From contig NZ_LMEF01000031.1 in the NCBI RefSeq assembly GCF_001427905.1, positions 233,724 to 290,566 on the forward strand: a stretch of DNA of 56,843 nt, written 5' to 3'. The translations under genes and the position numbers were made by a program. Source of the stretch: Flavobacterium sp. Root420. Its GTDB lineage: Bacteria > Bacteroidota > Bacteroidia > Flavobacteriales > Flavobacteriaceae. Positions 1 to 8,169 of this stretch are shown one piece after another (the first letter of the stretch is position 1; every line of letters starts with the position of its first letter). The notes under the pieces are model-generated. The model was not told the origin of the DNA. It saw nothing but the letters and a program-made list of their open reading frames with translations, and searched no databases.

Positions 1-143
1 TAATCTACATTTTTGCGCATCACATAACGCCAAACAGCCTGATTAATCGGCGTATAATCGCTATAATCCTGAGGTTTAATAAATTGCTTTAAATGTTTAG
101 GCAATCGCTCTAATAACGGGTTTGTCTCAATATTTGGATTCAT
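1..143 (-). CDS. phhA: Aromatic amino acid hydroxylase, N-terminal part (cut by window edge)
   Basis: Only the first 47 codons are present, read leftwards from the ATG at 141-143. The translation begins MNPNIETNPLLERLPKHL and contains the stretch YTPINQAVWRYVMRKN. That stretch is typical of the N-terminal part of bacterial phenylalanine/tryptophan 4-monooxygenases, which are iron- and pterin-dependent enzymes that convert Phe to Tyr. The catalytic iron ligands lie outside the window, so the call rests on this N-terminal similarity alone. The gene is divergent from nothing close by; about 280 nt of repeat-bearing DNA follow before the next gene. Confidence 0.75.
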   Translation of the reverse strand, partial: MNPNIETNPLLERLPKHLKQFIKPQDYSDYTPINQAVWRYVMRKNVD

Positions 144-289
144 TTCGAAAACGTTGTAGATTAAGAATGTAAAATTACGAATTTAAGGCGCTAATTTTTG
201 CTATTCATCACAATTTTTTTGTTCGAAAGTGTTTTTTATTGAGGTTTTAATAGAAATTTGTTTTGAAGTTGTAGTATGATTTTTAGGAG

Positions 290-377
290 CTAGTCCTGCT
301 ATCCGCTTGTATCTTTTCCTTTGCTGAAGGAGCAAGAAAAAGGATTTCTCCCGAAGCCTCGGGACTATCAGGGCTAG
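290..377. repeat. Intergenic inverted-repeat element, copy 1
   Basis: The element is bounded by CTAGTCCTG (290-298) and CAGGGCTAG (369-377), which pair with one G-T wobble. Inside are the segment CTATCCGCTTGTATC (299-313) and a perfect palindrome CCCGAAGCCTCGGG (350-363). The same arms and the same inner segment occur at 20160-20229. It fills most of the non-coding stretch 144-425; nothing else is visible there. A 63-codon reading frame crosses it but has no coding character. Confidence 0.7.
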
Positions 378-425
378 GGGATCTGTTTTCAAAAGAATAT
401 TTTCAAATTATAGAAATAACAATTT

Positions 426-866
426 TTAGCAATCGTTATTTTCATAATTAACTTTTTCCATTTTGGCTTCGTACGATTCCGTTTCCTTTTTAGTCATTTT
501 GGCTTCCTTCAGCTCCACTTTCAATTGTTTTTTGCTGTCAGAACTGATCCATAAGCCGCTAAAAGTAGTTTCGTCTTTTTTCAAAATCATAAGACCCGTA
601 AAGCCATGTTCTACCAATGCAAATTGATTTTCATTTTTGGTATTTTGAGTAATGTCCAATTGAATCCAACTGCCGGATTTATCGTAGCGATACATGGCAG
701 TATAAAGTAAATCGGCTGTACAAGGGTTTTCTTCTGTCTTAATAAAAAAAGTAACGGCTATTTTTCCATCAATTGTGCCTTTGTATAAATTGCTTTTAGA
801 GGCCTGAGCATTGGAAGAAATAATGATAAAGAGAAAAAATAGAAAAGATAGGAATGCTTTTTTCAT
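426..866 (-). CDS. Secreted hypothetical protein
   Basis: This gene encodes 146 residues. Residues 1-20 form a signal peptide (KKAFLSFLFFLFIIISSNAQ) that probably ends at a signal peptidase I site before Gln21 or Ala22, so the mature protein should be periplasmic or secreted. The remainder is a small polar domain with alternating hydrophobic positions, suggesting beta strands, and a lysine/glutamate-rich C-terminus (residues 113-137). No enzyme motif or lipobox is visible and I do not recognise the family. It lies downstream of the haemoglobin gene on the same strand, 61 nt away, and could share its transcript. Confidence 0.7.
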   Translation of the reverse strand: MKKAFLSFLFFLFIIISSNAQASKSNLYKGTIDGKIAVTFFIKTEENPCTADLLYTAMYRYDKSGSWIQLDITQNTKNENQFALVEHGFTGLMILKKDETTFSGLWISSDSKKQLKVELKEAKMTKKETESYEAKMEKVNYENNDC

Positions 867-927
867 GTTTTAATAAAAATTGTTCCCGCCAAATTTAGTT
901 ATTTAGAAATACCAATGGAATTAATTT

Positions 928-1314
928 TTATTGATTCTCTAAATTCCTGAAATAATCAATTTTATGATTGAACATATACGCCATATTTTCGGCTCTCATT
1001 TTTGCTTCTTCTGTAACAGGCCCGGCAAAAAGCCCGTCGATTGAAGAGTTGAAAAGAAAAACCCAGCGGTCAAAATGAGTTTTATCTACAGGTAATTGTT
1101 TGTGAGGCGGAAAAGGAGTTCCGGAATAAGCACGAACATCAAATAAAATAGTTTGCCAGAATCCATACATTTTTTGTAAATGCATAGGCCAGCGATCCTG
1201 CAATTTATCATTAAAAATCGGACCAAGCAGATCGTCCTTTCGAACCTTATCATAAAAGGTATCGACCATTAATTTTATGTCCTCTACGTCTGAAATATCT
1301 TTAAGAGCAGCCAT
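928..1314 (-). CDS. Group III truncated haemoglobin
   Basis: This is a 128-residue 2-on-2 globin that binds haem and probably O2 or NO in the cytoplasm. The start MAALKDISDV at 1314 is preferred over an ATG 12 codons upstream, because the family begins near here and the upstream extension overlaps the likely promoter. Features in order are an early helix with FYDKVRKDDLLGPIF (residues 20-34, holding Tyr21 near the B-helix position), WPMHLQKMYGFW (42-53) and THFDRWVFLF (79-88), where His80 is the likely proximal haem ligand. The length is normal for the family. The partner reductase is not adjacent. Confidence 0.88.
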   Translation of the reverse strand: MAALKDISDVEDIKLMVDTFYDKVRKDDLLGPIFNDKLQDRWPMHLQKMYGFWQTILFDVRAYSGTPFPPHKQLPVDKTHFDRWVFLFNSSIDGLFAGPVTEEAKMRAENMAYMFNHKIDYFRNLENQ

Positions 1315-1339
1315 GTCTTCTATATAAAAAAGTGAAGTG

Positions 1340-1347
1340 CAAAAATA
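1340..1347 (-). promoter_or_regulatory. Probable -7 promoter box of the truncated haemoglobin gene
   Basis: On the minus strand the sequence reads TATTTTTG followed by C, matching the Bacteroidota -7 consensus TAnnTTTG. It lies about 26 nt upstream of the chosen ATG. No convincing -33 TTG was found at the usual distance, so the call is moderate. The rest of 1348-1708 is very AT-rich and shows no clear element for the GH30 gene that starts at 1709. Confidence 0.5.
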
Positions 1348-1708
1348 CAATTAAACTTTATCTCCTTCGATGATATTTGTCATTTTACAACTAATTTTTG
1401 ATATGAAATGGATGGAAATAAATGTTTCGGTTCAAAAATAAAAACTTATAATTTGCTGTTTTTTAGTTGGTTGTAAATATTTGATTTTTAAAGTGAGATT
1501 TTGGTTCTTTATTATTTTTTAAATAGTTGAAAATCAATAATTTAAAAAATAAGCAGATGAGTTTTTGTTAAGTTGGTTTTTTAGTTTGATGTGTATTTGT
1601 AAAGTCGGAGTTTTATTAAATTGATTAAATTTAACATAATATTGTTTTGTATTAATAAAATTAATCTTAAAAAATAAGAAAAATTCAATTTCTAAAAACT
1701 CAAAAACT

Positions 1709-3856
1709 ATGCGTAAAACTACCCAAAAACCTACAAAAAAGACCAATTTAATTATAATGGCGCAAGTCCTTATAATGTTGCTGTTTATTACAACGGTAAA
1801 AGCACAAACGGTAACTCCATGGATAACCAGTGGAGACCAAACTAAATTACTGCAGCAACAATCAACTGTCAGCTTCGGAACCAATTCAGGAACTAATCCT
1901 TCTACTGTTACCGTTAATGCAGGAACGACTTACCAAACTATGGATGGATTTGGTTTTACATTAACCGAAGGAAGCTGTGAAGTAATCAGTGGTATGGCCG
2001 CAACTCAGCAAAACCAATTGTTAAATGATTTATATAATCCCACAACTGGGTTAAATGCCAGTGTAGTTCGTATTAGTATTGCAGCTTCAGATTTAAGCAG
2101 CTCTTCTTATAGTTATAATGAAACTGCCGGAGATACAAATATGAATAATTTCAGTCTTAATGGACCAGATTTAACCTATTTGATTCCGATCATCAAAAAG
2201 ATAAAACTGATTAACCCTAACATTAAGATATTAGCGACGCCGTGGTCAGCACCGCGTTGGATGAAAACTAATAATTCATGGGTTGGAGGAAGTTTGCAAA
2301 CACAGTATTATGCAGCGTATGCCAGGTATTTTGTAAAATATTTTGATGCTATGGCGGCTCAAGGAATTTCTATTTGGGGAATCACACCTCAAAACGAACC
2401 TGAAAATCCGAACAATGAACCAAGTATGCTAATGAATTCAACAGAGCAAAAAAACTTTATTAATAACCAACTTGGTCCGCAAATGGCAGCTGCCGGATAT
2501 GGTGGAATTAAAATTATAGCTTTTGATCATAATTGTGATAATACAGCTTATCCTATTGATGTTTTAAATAATAGCAGTTATGTTGATGGCGCGGCATTTC
2601 ATTTGTATTTAGGAAATATTTCAGCTATGTCAACAGTACGAAATGCGACAAATAAAAACGTTTATTTTACAGAACAATATACTGGATCAGGCGGTAGCTT
2701 CAGTGGAGATTTTGGCTGGCACATGCAAAATGTTGTTATTGGTAGCGCAAATAACTGGTCAAAAACAGTTTTAGAATGGAATGCAGCAAATAATTCAGGC
2801 TTAGGGCCACGTACGCCTGGCGGATGTAATACTTGTTTAGGCGCCATTACGGTGAACAATAGTACGAGTTATACCAAAAATGTGGCGTATTATATTATTG
2901 GTCAAATCTCAAAATTTGTAAAACCGGGAGCTTTAAGAATTTCTTCTTCAAGTTCTAGTGGAAGCATTTTTTCAGCTGGGTTTAAAAATCCTGATGGATC
3001 AATTGCGCTTGTCGTGTATAACTCGGGATCAGCCAATACAATCAAAGTTGTTTCAGGATCATCAGCATTTAATTATTCGGTTCCGGCTTCATCGGCAGTT
3101 ACTTTTAATTGGGGTACAGGAACACCACCTGCTACAAATCTTCCGGGATATTACAATATCATTTCCAGAAACAGCAATAAAGGTTTGGATGTAGCGGATA
3201 ATGCGACAACAAACGGAAGCCGCATTCAGCAATATGACATTACAAATGGAGGAGGAAATAACCAACGCTGGAAATTTGTTTCTGACGGAAGTGGCAATTA
3301 CTACATTATTGTAAAATCGACAGGAATGTACCTTGCCCCAGAAAACAACGGAACAGCTGATGGATTAAAAGTGCAGCAAAAGACATTTTCGGCATCCAAC
3401 GAATTTAAATGGACGGTAACAATTCTTGGTGGAGGTTACTATAAAATTATCAATGTAAATAGTGGAAAATCATTAGACGTTGAAAATGTTTCGACTGCAA
3501 ATGGTGCCAATATTCAGGTGTGGACTTATACCGGCGGACTAAATCAGCAATGGCAATTAGTACAGGTTGAATCTACAGCCAAAAAAGCTTTGACAATAAC
3601 AGAAAATGAAAGCCCGAATGATATGGCAATTTTCATTAATTCTACAAATGATTATTTAAAAATTGATACCAATCATGAAGGAAACGGAGATGTAGAGATA
3701 TTTTCAATCGCAGGACAAAGTGTTTTAAAGAAAACCCTGAGTTTTGTAAAAGGAAGCCAATCTGAAATTGAAATTTCAAGATTACCAAAAGGTGTTTATG
3801 TAGTAAGGATCAACGATAGTGAAGGATCGTACTCTAAAAAAGTGCTGAAACAATAA
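1709..3856 (+). CDS. Secreted GH30 glycosidase with ricin-type lectin domain and T9SS sorting domain
   Basis: This 715-residue protein carries an unusually long signal peptide (1-32, ending VKAQ). A GH30 catalytic domain follows at about 70-470. The acid/base is Glu230 in TPQNEP and the nucleophile is Glu322 in YFTEQYTG; the substrate-side motif TPWSAPRWMK is also present. A ricin-B-type lectin domain (about 475-620) has three QxW-like repeats (NQRW, EFKW, NQQW). The C-terminal 75 residues (from about 640) look like a type A T9SS sorting domain ending KGVYVVRI...KKVLKQ. GH30 enzymes include glucosylceramidases, beta-1,6-glucanases and xylanases; I cannot choose among them. The gene stands alone, followed by a strong terminator. 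Confidence 0.9.
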   Translation: MRKTTQKPTKKTNLIIMAQVLIMLLFITTVKAQTVTPWITSGDQTKLLQQQSTVSFGTNSGTNPSTVTVNAGTTYQTMDGFGFTLTEGSCEVISGMAATQQNQLLNDLYNPTTGLNASVVRISIAASDLSSSSYSYNETAGDTNMNNFSLNGPDLTYLIPIIKKIKLINPNIKILATPWSAPRWMKTNNSWVGGSLQTQYYAAYARYFVKYFDAMAAQGISIWGITPQNEPENPNNEPSMLMNSTEQKNFINNQLGPQMAAAGYGGIKIIAFDHNCDNTAYPIDVLNNSSYVDGAAFHLYLGNISAMSTVRNATNKNVYFTEQYTGSGGSFSGDFGWHMQNVVIGSANNWSKTVLEWNAANNSGLGPRTPGGCNTCLGAITVNNSTSYTKNVAYYIIGQISKFVKPGALRISSSSSSGSIFSAGFKNPDGSIALVVYNSGSANTIKVVSGSSAFNYSVPASSAVTFNWGTGTPPATNLPGYYNIISRNSNKGLDVADNATTNGSRIQQYDITNGGGNNQRWKFVSDGSGNYYIIVKSTGMYLAPENNGTADGLKVQQKTFSASNEFKWTVTILGGGYYKIINVNSGKSLDVENVSTANGANIQVWTYTGGLNQQWQLVQVESTAKKALTITENESPNDMAIFINSTNDYLKIDTNHEGNGDVEIFSIAGQSVLKKTLSFVKGSQSEIEISRLPKGVYVVRINDSEGSYSKKVLKQ

Positions 3857-3897
3857 CTACAATTTAGAGTTCAATTAGTAATTTATATTTTGATTTG

Positions 3898-3936
3898 AAA
3901 AGGCTGTCTAAAAATTTTAGACAGCCTTTTGTTTTT
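3898..3936. terminator. Bidirectional terminator between the GH30 gene and ilvA
   Basis: A near-perfect hairpin with arms AAAAGGCTGTCTAAAA and TTTTAGACAGCCTTTT is flanked by A-tracts on the left and T-tracts on the right. It serves both convergent genes and touches the ilvA stop codon at 3936-3938. Confidence 0.9.
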
Positions 3937-5180
3937 TAGCCAATTAATTGTGTAAACAAATCTTGATTATCATTTAAATATTGAAACTCAAAACCATTTT
4001 TAGTCATATTGAGTTTAATATCCATAATGTCTTTTTTGTTTTTCAATTCCAATCCAACCACTACAGATCCCACTTCGCGATTGTTTTTTTTGTGAAATTG
4101 AAAATAAGTGATGTCATCATCCGGACCTAAAATATTATTTACAAATTCTTTCAGAGCGCCCGGACGTTGCGGAAACTGAATCATAAAATAATGCATCAAA
4201 CCTTCATATAATAAAGAACGCTCTTTTATTTCGGCTGTTCTTTCAATATCATTATTGCTTCCGCTGACAACACAAACAACAGTTTTACCTTTTATTTTGT
4301 CTTTGTAAAAATCCAAGGCAGCAATAGTCAATGCTCCGGCTGGTTCGACAACCATTGCTTCTTCATTGTACAAACGCAAAATGGTGGTGCAGACTTTTCC
4401 TTCCGGAACCAAAATTATATCTTCTAAATTTTCCTTGCAGATTTCAAAAGTCATATCGCCTACTTGTTTTACAGCGGCACCGTCAACAAATTTGTCAATG
4501 GTTTTTAAGGCTGTGTTTTTGTTTTCTGTTATAGAAGTTTTCATCGAAGGGGCTCCTTTTGGCTCAACACCAATTATTTTTGTATTCGGACTGAGATGTT
4601 TAAAAACTTCAGATAGACCAGAAGCTAGTCCGCCGCCGCCAATCGGAACAAAAACATAATCAATTGGTTCTTTATAACTTTCTAGAATTTCTAATCCAAC
4701 AGTTCCTTGCCCTGCAATCACTTTTTCATCGTCAAATGGATGAATAAAAATTTTATAATTTTTGATGGCATCTGCGGTTGCTGAAGCGTAGGCATCATCA
4801 AAAGTATCTCCGGTAAGAACAATTTCTACAAATGATTTTCCAAATAATTGAACCTGCTTTACCTTTTGTTTTGGAGTTGTTTTGGGCATATAAATTTTGC
4901 CTTTTATCTGCAGAAGATGACAAGAATAAGCAACGCCCTGCGCATGGTTTCCGGCACTGGCGCATACAATTCCAATTGCTTTTTCAGTCTCATTCAACGA
5001 CGAAATTTTGTTGTAAGCACCCCTGATTTTATACGACCGGACAATTTGCAAATCTTCTCTTTTTAATAAAATAGTTGATTTGAATTCTTCGGAGAGATTT
5101 AAATTCTGTGTCAGTGGAGTAGCAGCAACTACATTTTCAAGCTGTTTTTTTGCAGCAAGTACTTCATTAAATAGATTCAT
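3936..5180 (-). CDS. ilvA: Threonine ammonia-lyase (threonine deaminase)
   Basis: This 414-residue PLP enzyme deaminates threonine to 2-oxobutanoate, the committed step to isoleucine. The PLP lysine is Lys51 in SYKIRGAYNK. The cofactor phosphate loop is GGGGLASGL (about 181-189), and the catalytic domain runs to about residue 320. The last 80 residues, from LLYEGLMHYFMIQFPQRPGA, form a single ACT-like regulatory domain of the short bacterial type, consistent with feedback control by isoleucine. The gene is not next to other ilv genes. It lies downstream of an Ile-rich leader peptide and attenuator (5281-5457), so expression is probably tuned to charged tRNA-Ile. Confidence 0.95.
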   Translation of the reverse strand: MNLFNEVLAAKKQLENVVAATPLTQNLNLSEEFKSTILLKREDLQIVRSYKIRGAYNKISSLNETEKAIGIVCASAGNHAQGVAYSCHLLQIKGKIYMPKTTPKQKVKQVQLFGKSFVEIVLTGDTFDDAYASATADAIKNYKIFIHPFDDEKVIAGQGTVGLEILESYKEPIDYVFVPIGGGGLASGLSEVFKHLSPNTKIIGVEPKGAPSMKTSITENKNTALKTIDKFVDGAAVKQVGDMTFEICKENLEDIILVPEGKVCTTILRLYNEEAMVVEPAGALTIAALDFYKDKIKGKTVVCVVSGSNNDIERTAEIKERSLLYEGLMHYFMIQFPQRPGALKEFVNNILGPDDDITYFQFHKKNNREVGSVVVGLELKNKKDIMDIKLNMTKNGFEFQYLNDNQDLFTQLIG

Positions 5181-5280
5181 GTTTTTTGTTTTTTGCCACG
5201 AATTGCACGAATTAGCCCTAATTTTTATTTTCTAAAATTGAAAAATGATTTGTGGAAATTTGTGTAATTTGTGGTTATTA

Positions 5281-5347
5281 AATAAAAAACCTCCCGGTTT
5301 GGGAGGTTTAATAAATTATTTTGATTACTTAATTTATATAACACCTC
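5281..5347 (-). promoter_or_regulatory. Transcription attenuator of ilvA (antiterminator and terminator hairpins)
   Basis: On the minus strand, the terminator has arms AAACCTCCC (5309-5301) and GGGAGGTTT (5295-5287), followed by TTTATT. A competing antiterminator pairs GAGGTGTTATATAAATTA (5347-5330) with TAATTTATTAAACCTC (5318-5303). That is 16 base pairs with two single-base bulges and an 11-nt loop. The two structures share ACCTC and so exclude each other. The antiterminator arm begins three bases after the leader-peptide stop codon, inside the footprint of a ribosome waiting there. The geometry is that of classical ribosome-mediated attenuation; function is inferred. Confidence 0.85.
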
Positions 5348-5350
5348 GCA

Positions 5351-5407
5351 CTATTGCTGAATTGCAATAATGTTGATAACGATAATAATGTTATTTAAGT
5401 TTGTCAT
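5351..5407 (-). CDS. ilvA leader peptide
   Basis: An 18-codon reading frame encodes MTNLNNIIIVINIIAIQQ. Seven codons specify isoleucine, clustered at positions 7-16, with one Val and one Leu. The ATG at 5407 lies about 19 nt downstream of an excellent promoter -7 box, preceded by the A-rich stretch AAAGAACAAGAA usual for translation starts in this genome. The TAG stop (5353-5351) is directly followed by the antiterminator arm. Isoleucine is the end product of the pathway of the downstream gene ilvA. The peptide itself is probably without function: its translation speed is the signal. Confidence 0.85.
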   Translation of the reverse strand: MTNLNNIIIVINIIAIQQ

Positions 5408-5425
5408 TTCTTGTTCTTTGAAAAA

Positions 5426-5457
5426 CAAATGTATTAATTATTTTGAGAAGAATTCAA
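5426..5457 (-). promoter_or_regulatory. Promoter of the ilvA leader
   Basis: On the minus strand a -33 TTG (5457-5455) is separated by 21 nt from the -7 box TACATTTG (5433-5426). This fits the flavobacterial consensus exactly. Transcription should begin near 5420, about a dozen bases before the leader-peptide start codon. Confidence 0.85.
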
Positions 5458-5489
5458 TAACTGTTTTTAGTTTTTTCTGAAAAACTGAT

Positions 5490-5505
5490 CCCGATAGCTA
5501 TCGGG
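5490..5505. repeat. Perfect 16-bp palindrome, probable terminator of the DUF4136 gene
   Basis: CCCGATAGCTATCGGG is perfectly self-complementary. It starts 12 nt beyond the end of the DUF4136 gene and, on the minus strand, is followed within a few bases by a T-run. It is one of several CCCGA...TCGGG palindromes in this window (see findings). It may act as a terminator, a dispersed repeat, or both. Confidence 0.6.
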
Positions 5506-5516
5506 AGCACTGAAAA

Positions 5517-6053
5517 CTATTTTTTAACCGGCGGATATTGCGCTAAAACTTTGTTTACGATCTCAGCCACTTTTGCATCTTTTTTATCGACATTTTTAGT
5601 TAAGGTCGCAACACCTTCGCCTTGCCAGATCATCTCTTTCTTTTTGGCATCAATCAAATCGATAAATAAAGTCCCTTCTGTAGAAGACGAAACGGTAGTT
5701 TGTCCTCCATACATCATATAAGGATTCCATCCCCAACCCCAACCGTAGCCCCAACCGGCATTAAATTGGTTTACGCTTACTTGTTCTCTTGATTTAGTAA
5801 AAATATTTACTAATAAATCAGGATTTTCGCTTTTAGTAAAACCTTTGGCCTGCATTTCGGTATCTATCGCGTGTAAAATTCTTCTTTTATCCAAATCAGA
5901 AATTTCGACTTTATCAATACCGGGCTTAAAGAAAGCATAGGTTTTATAAGGTGCAAAATCTACGTTTTTATCATAATCAGAATAAACATTGACTGAACTA
6001 CATGAGGCTAATATTAAAAGCAGAAAAACGGGTACTAATTTGAATGTTTTCAT
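5517..6053 (-). CDS. DUF4136 family lipoprotein
   Basis: This 178-residue envelope lipoprotein has a signal sequence ending in the lipobox LASC, so Cys18 should be lipidated. The mature part starts with SDYDKNVDFAPYKTYAFF, the hallmark start of DUF4136 proteins, and contains KGFTKSENPDLLVNIF and a C-terminal WQGEGVATL segment. An insert rich in Gly, Trp and Tyr (about residues 99-117, GWGYGWGWGWNPY) interrupts the domain; such aromatic loops are common in flavobacterial members. No enzymatic role is known to me for this family. The gene is monocistronic by spacing, followed by a palindrome. Confidence 0.85.
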   Translation of the reverse strand: MKTFKLVPVFLLLILASCSSVNVYSDYDKNVDFAPYKTYAFFKPGIDKVEISDLDKRRILHAIDTEMQAKGFTKSENPDLLVNIFTKSREQVSVNQFNAGWGYGWGWGWNPYMMYGGQTTVSSSTEGTLFIDLIDAKKKEMIWQGEGVATLTKNVDKKDAKVAEIVNKVLAQYPPVKK

Positions 6054-6104
6054 ATATTTAAAAATTTAATGTTTTCATTTTAAATTGAATAAGAAAACTT
6101 TAAA

Positions 6105-8081
6105 CTAAAATAGAGTCTCGTCAACTATATTAGGCAAAGTTACTTTTAGTAAAGGCTGAACTTCCATTGCTCTTTTTATGGCAAAAATAGCTTCGTCGTT
6201 TCGGGCCCAGCTTCGTCTTGAAATTCCGTTGTTAACATCCCAAAAAAGCATTGATGCTAAACGTTTTGAAGCCTCTTTAGAACCATCAAGAACCATACCA
6301 AAGCCACCATTAATTACCTCTCCCCAGCCAACACCTCCACCGTTATGAATCGATACCCAGGTCGCTCCCCTAAAACTGTCTCCAATGACATTTTGAATCG
6401 CCATATCGGCAGTAAAGCGGGATCCGTCATAGATATTTGAAGTCTCACGATAAGGAGAATCGGTTCCGGAAACGTCATGATGATCGCGCCCTAAAACTAC
6501 AGTCCCTATTTCACCTTTTGCAATTGCCTGGTTAAAAGCTTCGGCAATTTTGATTCTTCCTTCTGCATCAGCATAAAGAATTCTGGCCTGAGAACCTACA
6601 ACCAATTTGTTTTCCTGCGCACCTTTGATCCATTTGATGTTATCCTGCATTTGTTGCTGAATTTCATTTGGAGCTGTTTTCACCATTTCTTCTAAAACCT
6701 GACTTGCAATAGTATCTGTTTTTTGTAAATCTTCCGGTTTTCCTGAAGTGCAAACCCATCTAAAAGGTCCAAAACCATAATCAAAACACATGGGTCCCAT
6801 AATATCCTGAACATAACTTGGATATTTGAAATCGATATTATTTTCGGCCATAACATCAGCTCCCGCGCGTGAGGCTTCTAATAAAAAGGCGTTTCCATAA
6901 TCGAAAAAGTAAGTTCCTTTTGCGGTGTGTTTATTGATTGCTTTTGCTTGTCTGCGCAAAGATTCCTGCACTTTTTCTTTGAATAATTCAGGATTATTAG
7001 CCATCATTTCGTTGGCTTCTTCAAATGAAATCCCAACCGGATAATAACCTCCGGCCCAAGGATTATGAAGCGAAGTCTGATCAGAACCTAGATCAATTTT
7101 AATGTTTTCCTTGTCGAAACATTCCCACACATCAACCACATTTCCTAAATAGGCAATCGATACGACCTCTTTATTGGCCTTCGCCGAATTTACGCGCTGC
7201 ACCAATTCTTCAGTAGAAGTTACAATTTCATTAATCCAGCCCTGTTCGTGACGAATTTTCGTAATCTTCGGATTTACTTCGGCGCAGACCGTAATACAAC
7301 CTGCGATATTTCCCGCTTTTGGTTGCGCACCCGACATTCCGCCCAATCCAGACGTCACAAATAAATTCCCTTCCGGATTTAATTTTATTTTTCTGAAACC
7401 ATTCAAAACCGTAATCGTAGTTCCGTGTACGATTCCCTGTGGTCCAATATACATATAACTTCCAGCTGTCATTTGCCCGTATTGCGAAACACCTAAAGCG
7501 TTCATTTTTTCCCAATCGTCCGGTTTAGAATAATTTGGGATAACCATTCCGTTTGTAACGACAACTCTCGGCGCTTCAGAATGCGAAGGAAACAATCCCA
7601 TCGGATGTCCTGAATACATGGTTAAAGTCTGCTCGTCTGTCATTTCAGACAAATATTGCATCGTTAATAAATACTGTGCCCAGTTCTGAAAAACAGCTCC
7701 GTTACCGCCATACGTAATCAATTCGTGTGGATGTTGTGCCACAGCATAATCCAGATTGTTCTGAATCATATGCATAATCGCTTTTGCCTGCAAAGATTTT
7801 CCCGGATATTCATCAATTGGTCTGGCGTACATTCTGTAATCAGGACGCAAACGATACATATAAATACGACCGTATTTTTCTAATTCTTCTGAAAACTCCT
7901 GAATTAACTCGGCGTGATGTTGAGACTCAAAATAACGCAAGGCATTTTTTAAAGCCAGTTTTTTTTCTTCAGCCGAAAGAATTTCTTTTCGTTTTGGCGC
8001 GTGATTAATCGCTAAATCGTATTGTTTTTTTGGAGGTAATATGGAGGGAATTCCTTGTTGTATTTCTTCTTTGAAAGTCAT
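6105..8081 (-). CDS. hutU: Urocanate hydratase
   Basis: This 658-residue cytoplasmic enzyme converts urocanate to imidazolonepropionate, step two of histidine degradation, using tightly bound NAD+. Recognised blocks are TYGGNGAVFQNWAQY (123-137), MYSGHPMGLFPSH (155-167), NGFRKIKL (227-234) and GPMCFDYGFGPFRWVCTSG (429-447). Within the last block, Cys444 corresponds to the conserved cysteine near the active site. The protein is about 100 residues longer than the proteobacterial enzyme, as is usual in Bacteroidota. The other hut genes (hutH, hutI, hutG) are not adjacent, so the pathway must be dispersed here. Confidence 0.95.
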   Translation of the reverse strand: MTFKEEIQQGIPSILPPKKQYDLAINHAPKRKEILSAEEKKLALKNALRYFESQHHAELIQEFSEELEKYGRIYMYRLRPDYRMYARPIDEYPGKSLQAKAIMHMIQNNLDYAVAQHPHELITYGGNGAVFQNWAQYLLTMQYLSEMTDEQTLTMYSGHPMGLFPSHSEAPRVVVTNGMVIPNYSKPDDWEKMNALGVSQYGQMTAGSYMYIGPQGIVHGTTITVLNGFRKIKLNPEGNLFVTSGLGGMSGAQPKAGNIAGCITVCAEVNPKITKIRHEQGWINEIVTSTEELVQRVNSAKANKEVVSIAYLGNVVDVWECFDKENIKIDLGSDQTSLHNPWAGGYYPVGISFEEANEMMANNPELFKEKVQESLRRQAKAINKHTAKGTYFFDYGNAFLLEASRAGADVMAENNIDFKYPSYVQDIMGPMCFDYGFGPFRWVCTSGKPEDLQKTDTIASQVLEEMVKTAPNEIQQQMQDNIKWIKGAQENKLVVGSQARILYADAEGRIKIAEAFNQAIAKGEIGTVVLGRDHHDVSGTDSPYRETSNIYDGSRFTADMAIQNVIGDSFRGATWVSIHNGGGVGWGEVINGGFGMVLDGSKEASKRLASMLFWDVNNGISRRSWARNDEAIFAIKRAMEVQPLLKVTLPNIVDETLF

Positions 8082-8169
8082 TAGTTTTATTTTTAGAATT
8101 TAGATTGTTGATTTTAGATTTTTGTAAAACGTAAAATCCAACATCTAAATTATTGTATTTAATTATGTC

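Noticed and set aside
201..392. 63-codon minus-strand reading frame
   Set aside because: It crosses the intergenic inverted-repeat element, contains low-complexity Lys/Thr residues and has no coding character or start signal.
1534..1884. 116-codon minus-strand reading frame over the GH30 start
   Set aside because: It overlaps the signal peptide of a strongly supported gene and its AT-rich upstream region; the translation is rich in Phe/Ile/Lys as expected by chance.
7231..7515. 94-codon frame inside hutU
   Set aside because: Same-strand shadow of the urocanate hydratase gene in another frame, no homology recognised.
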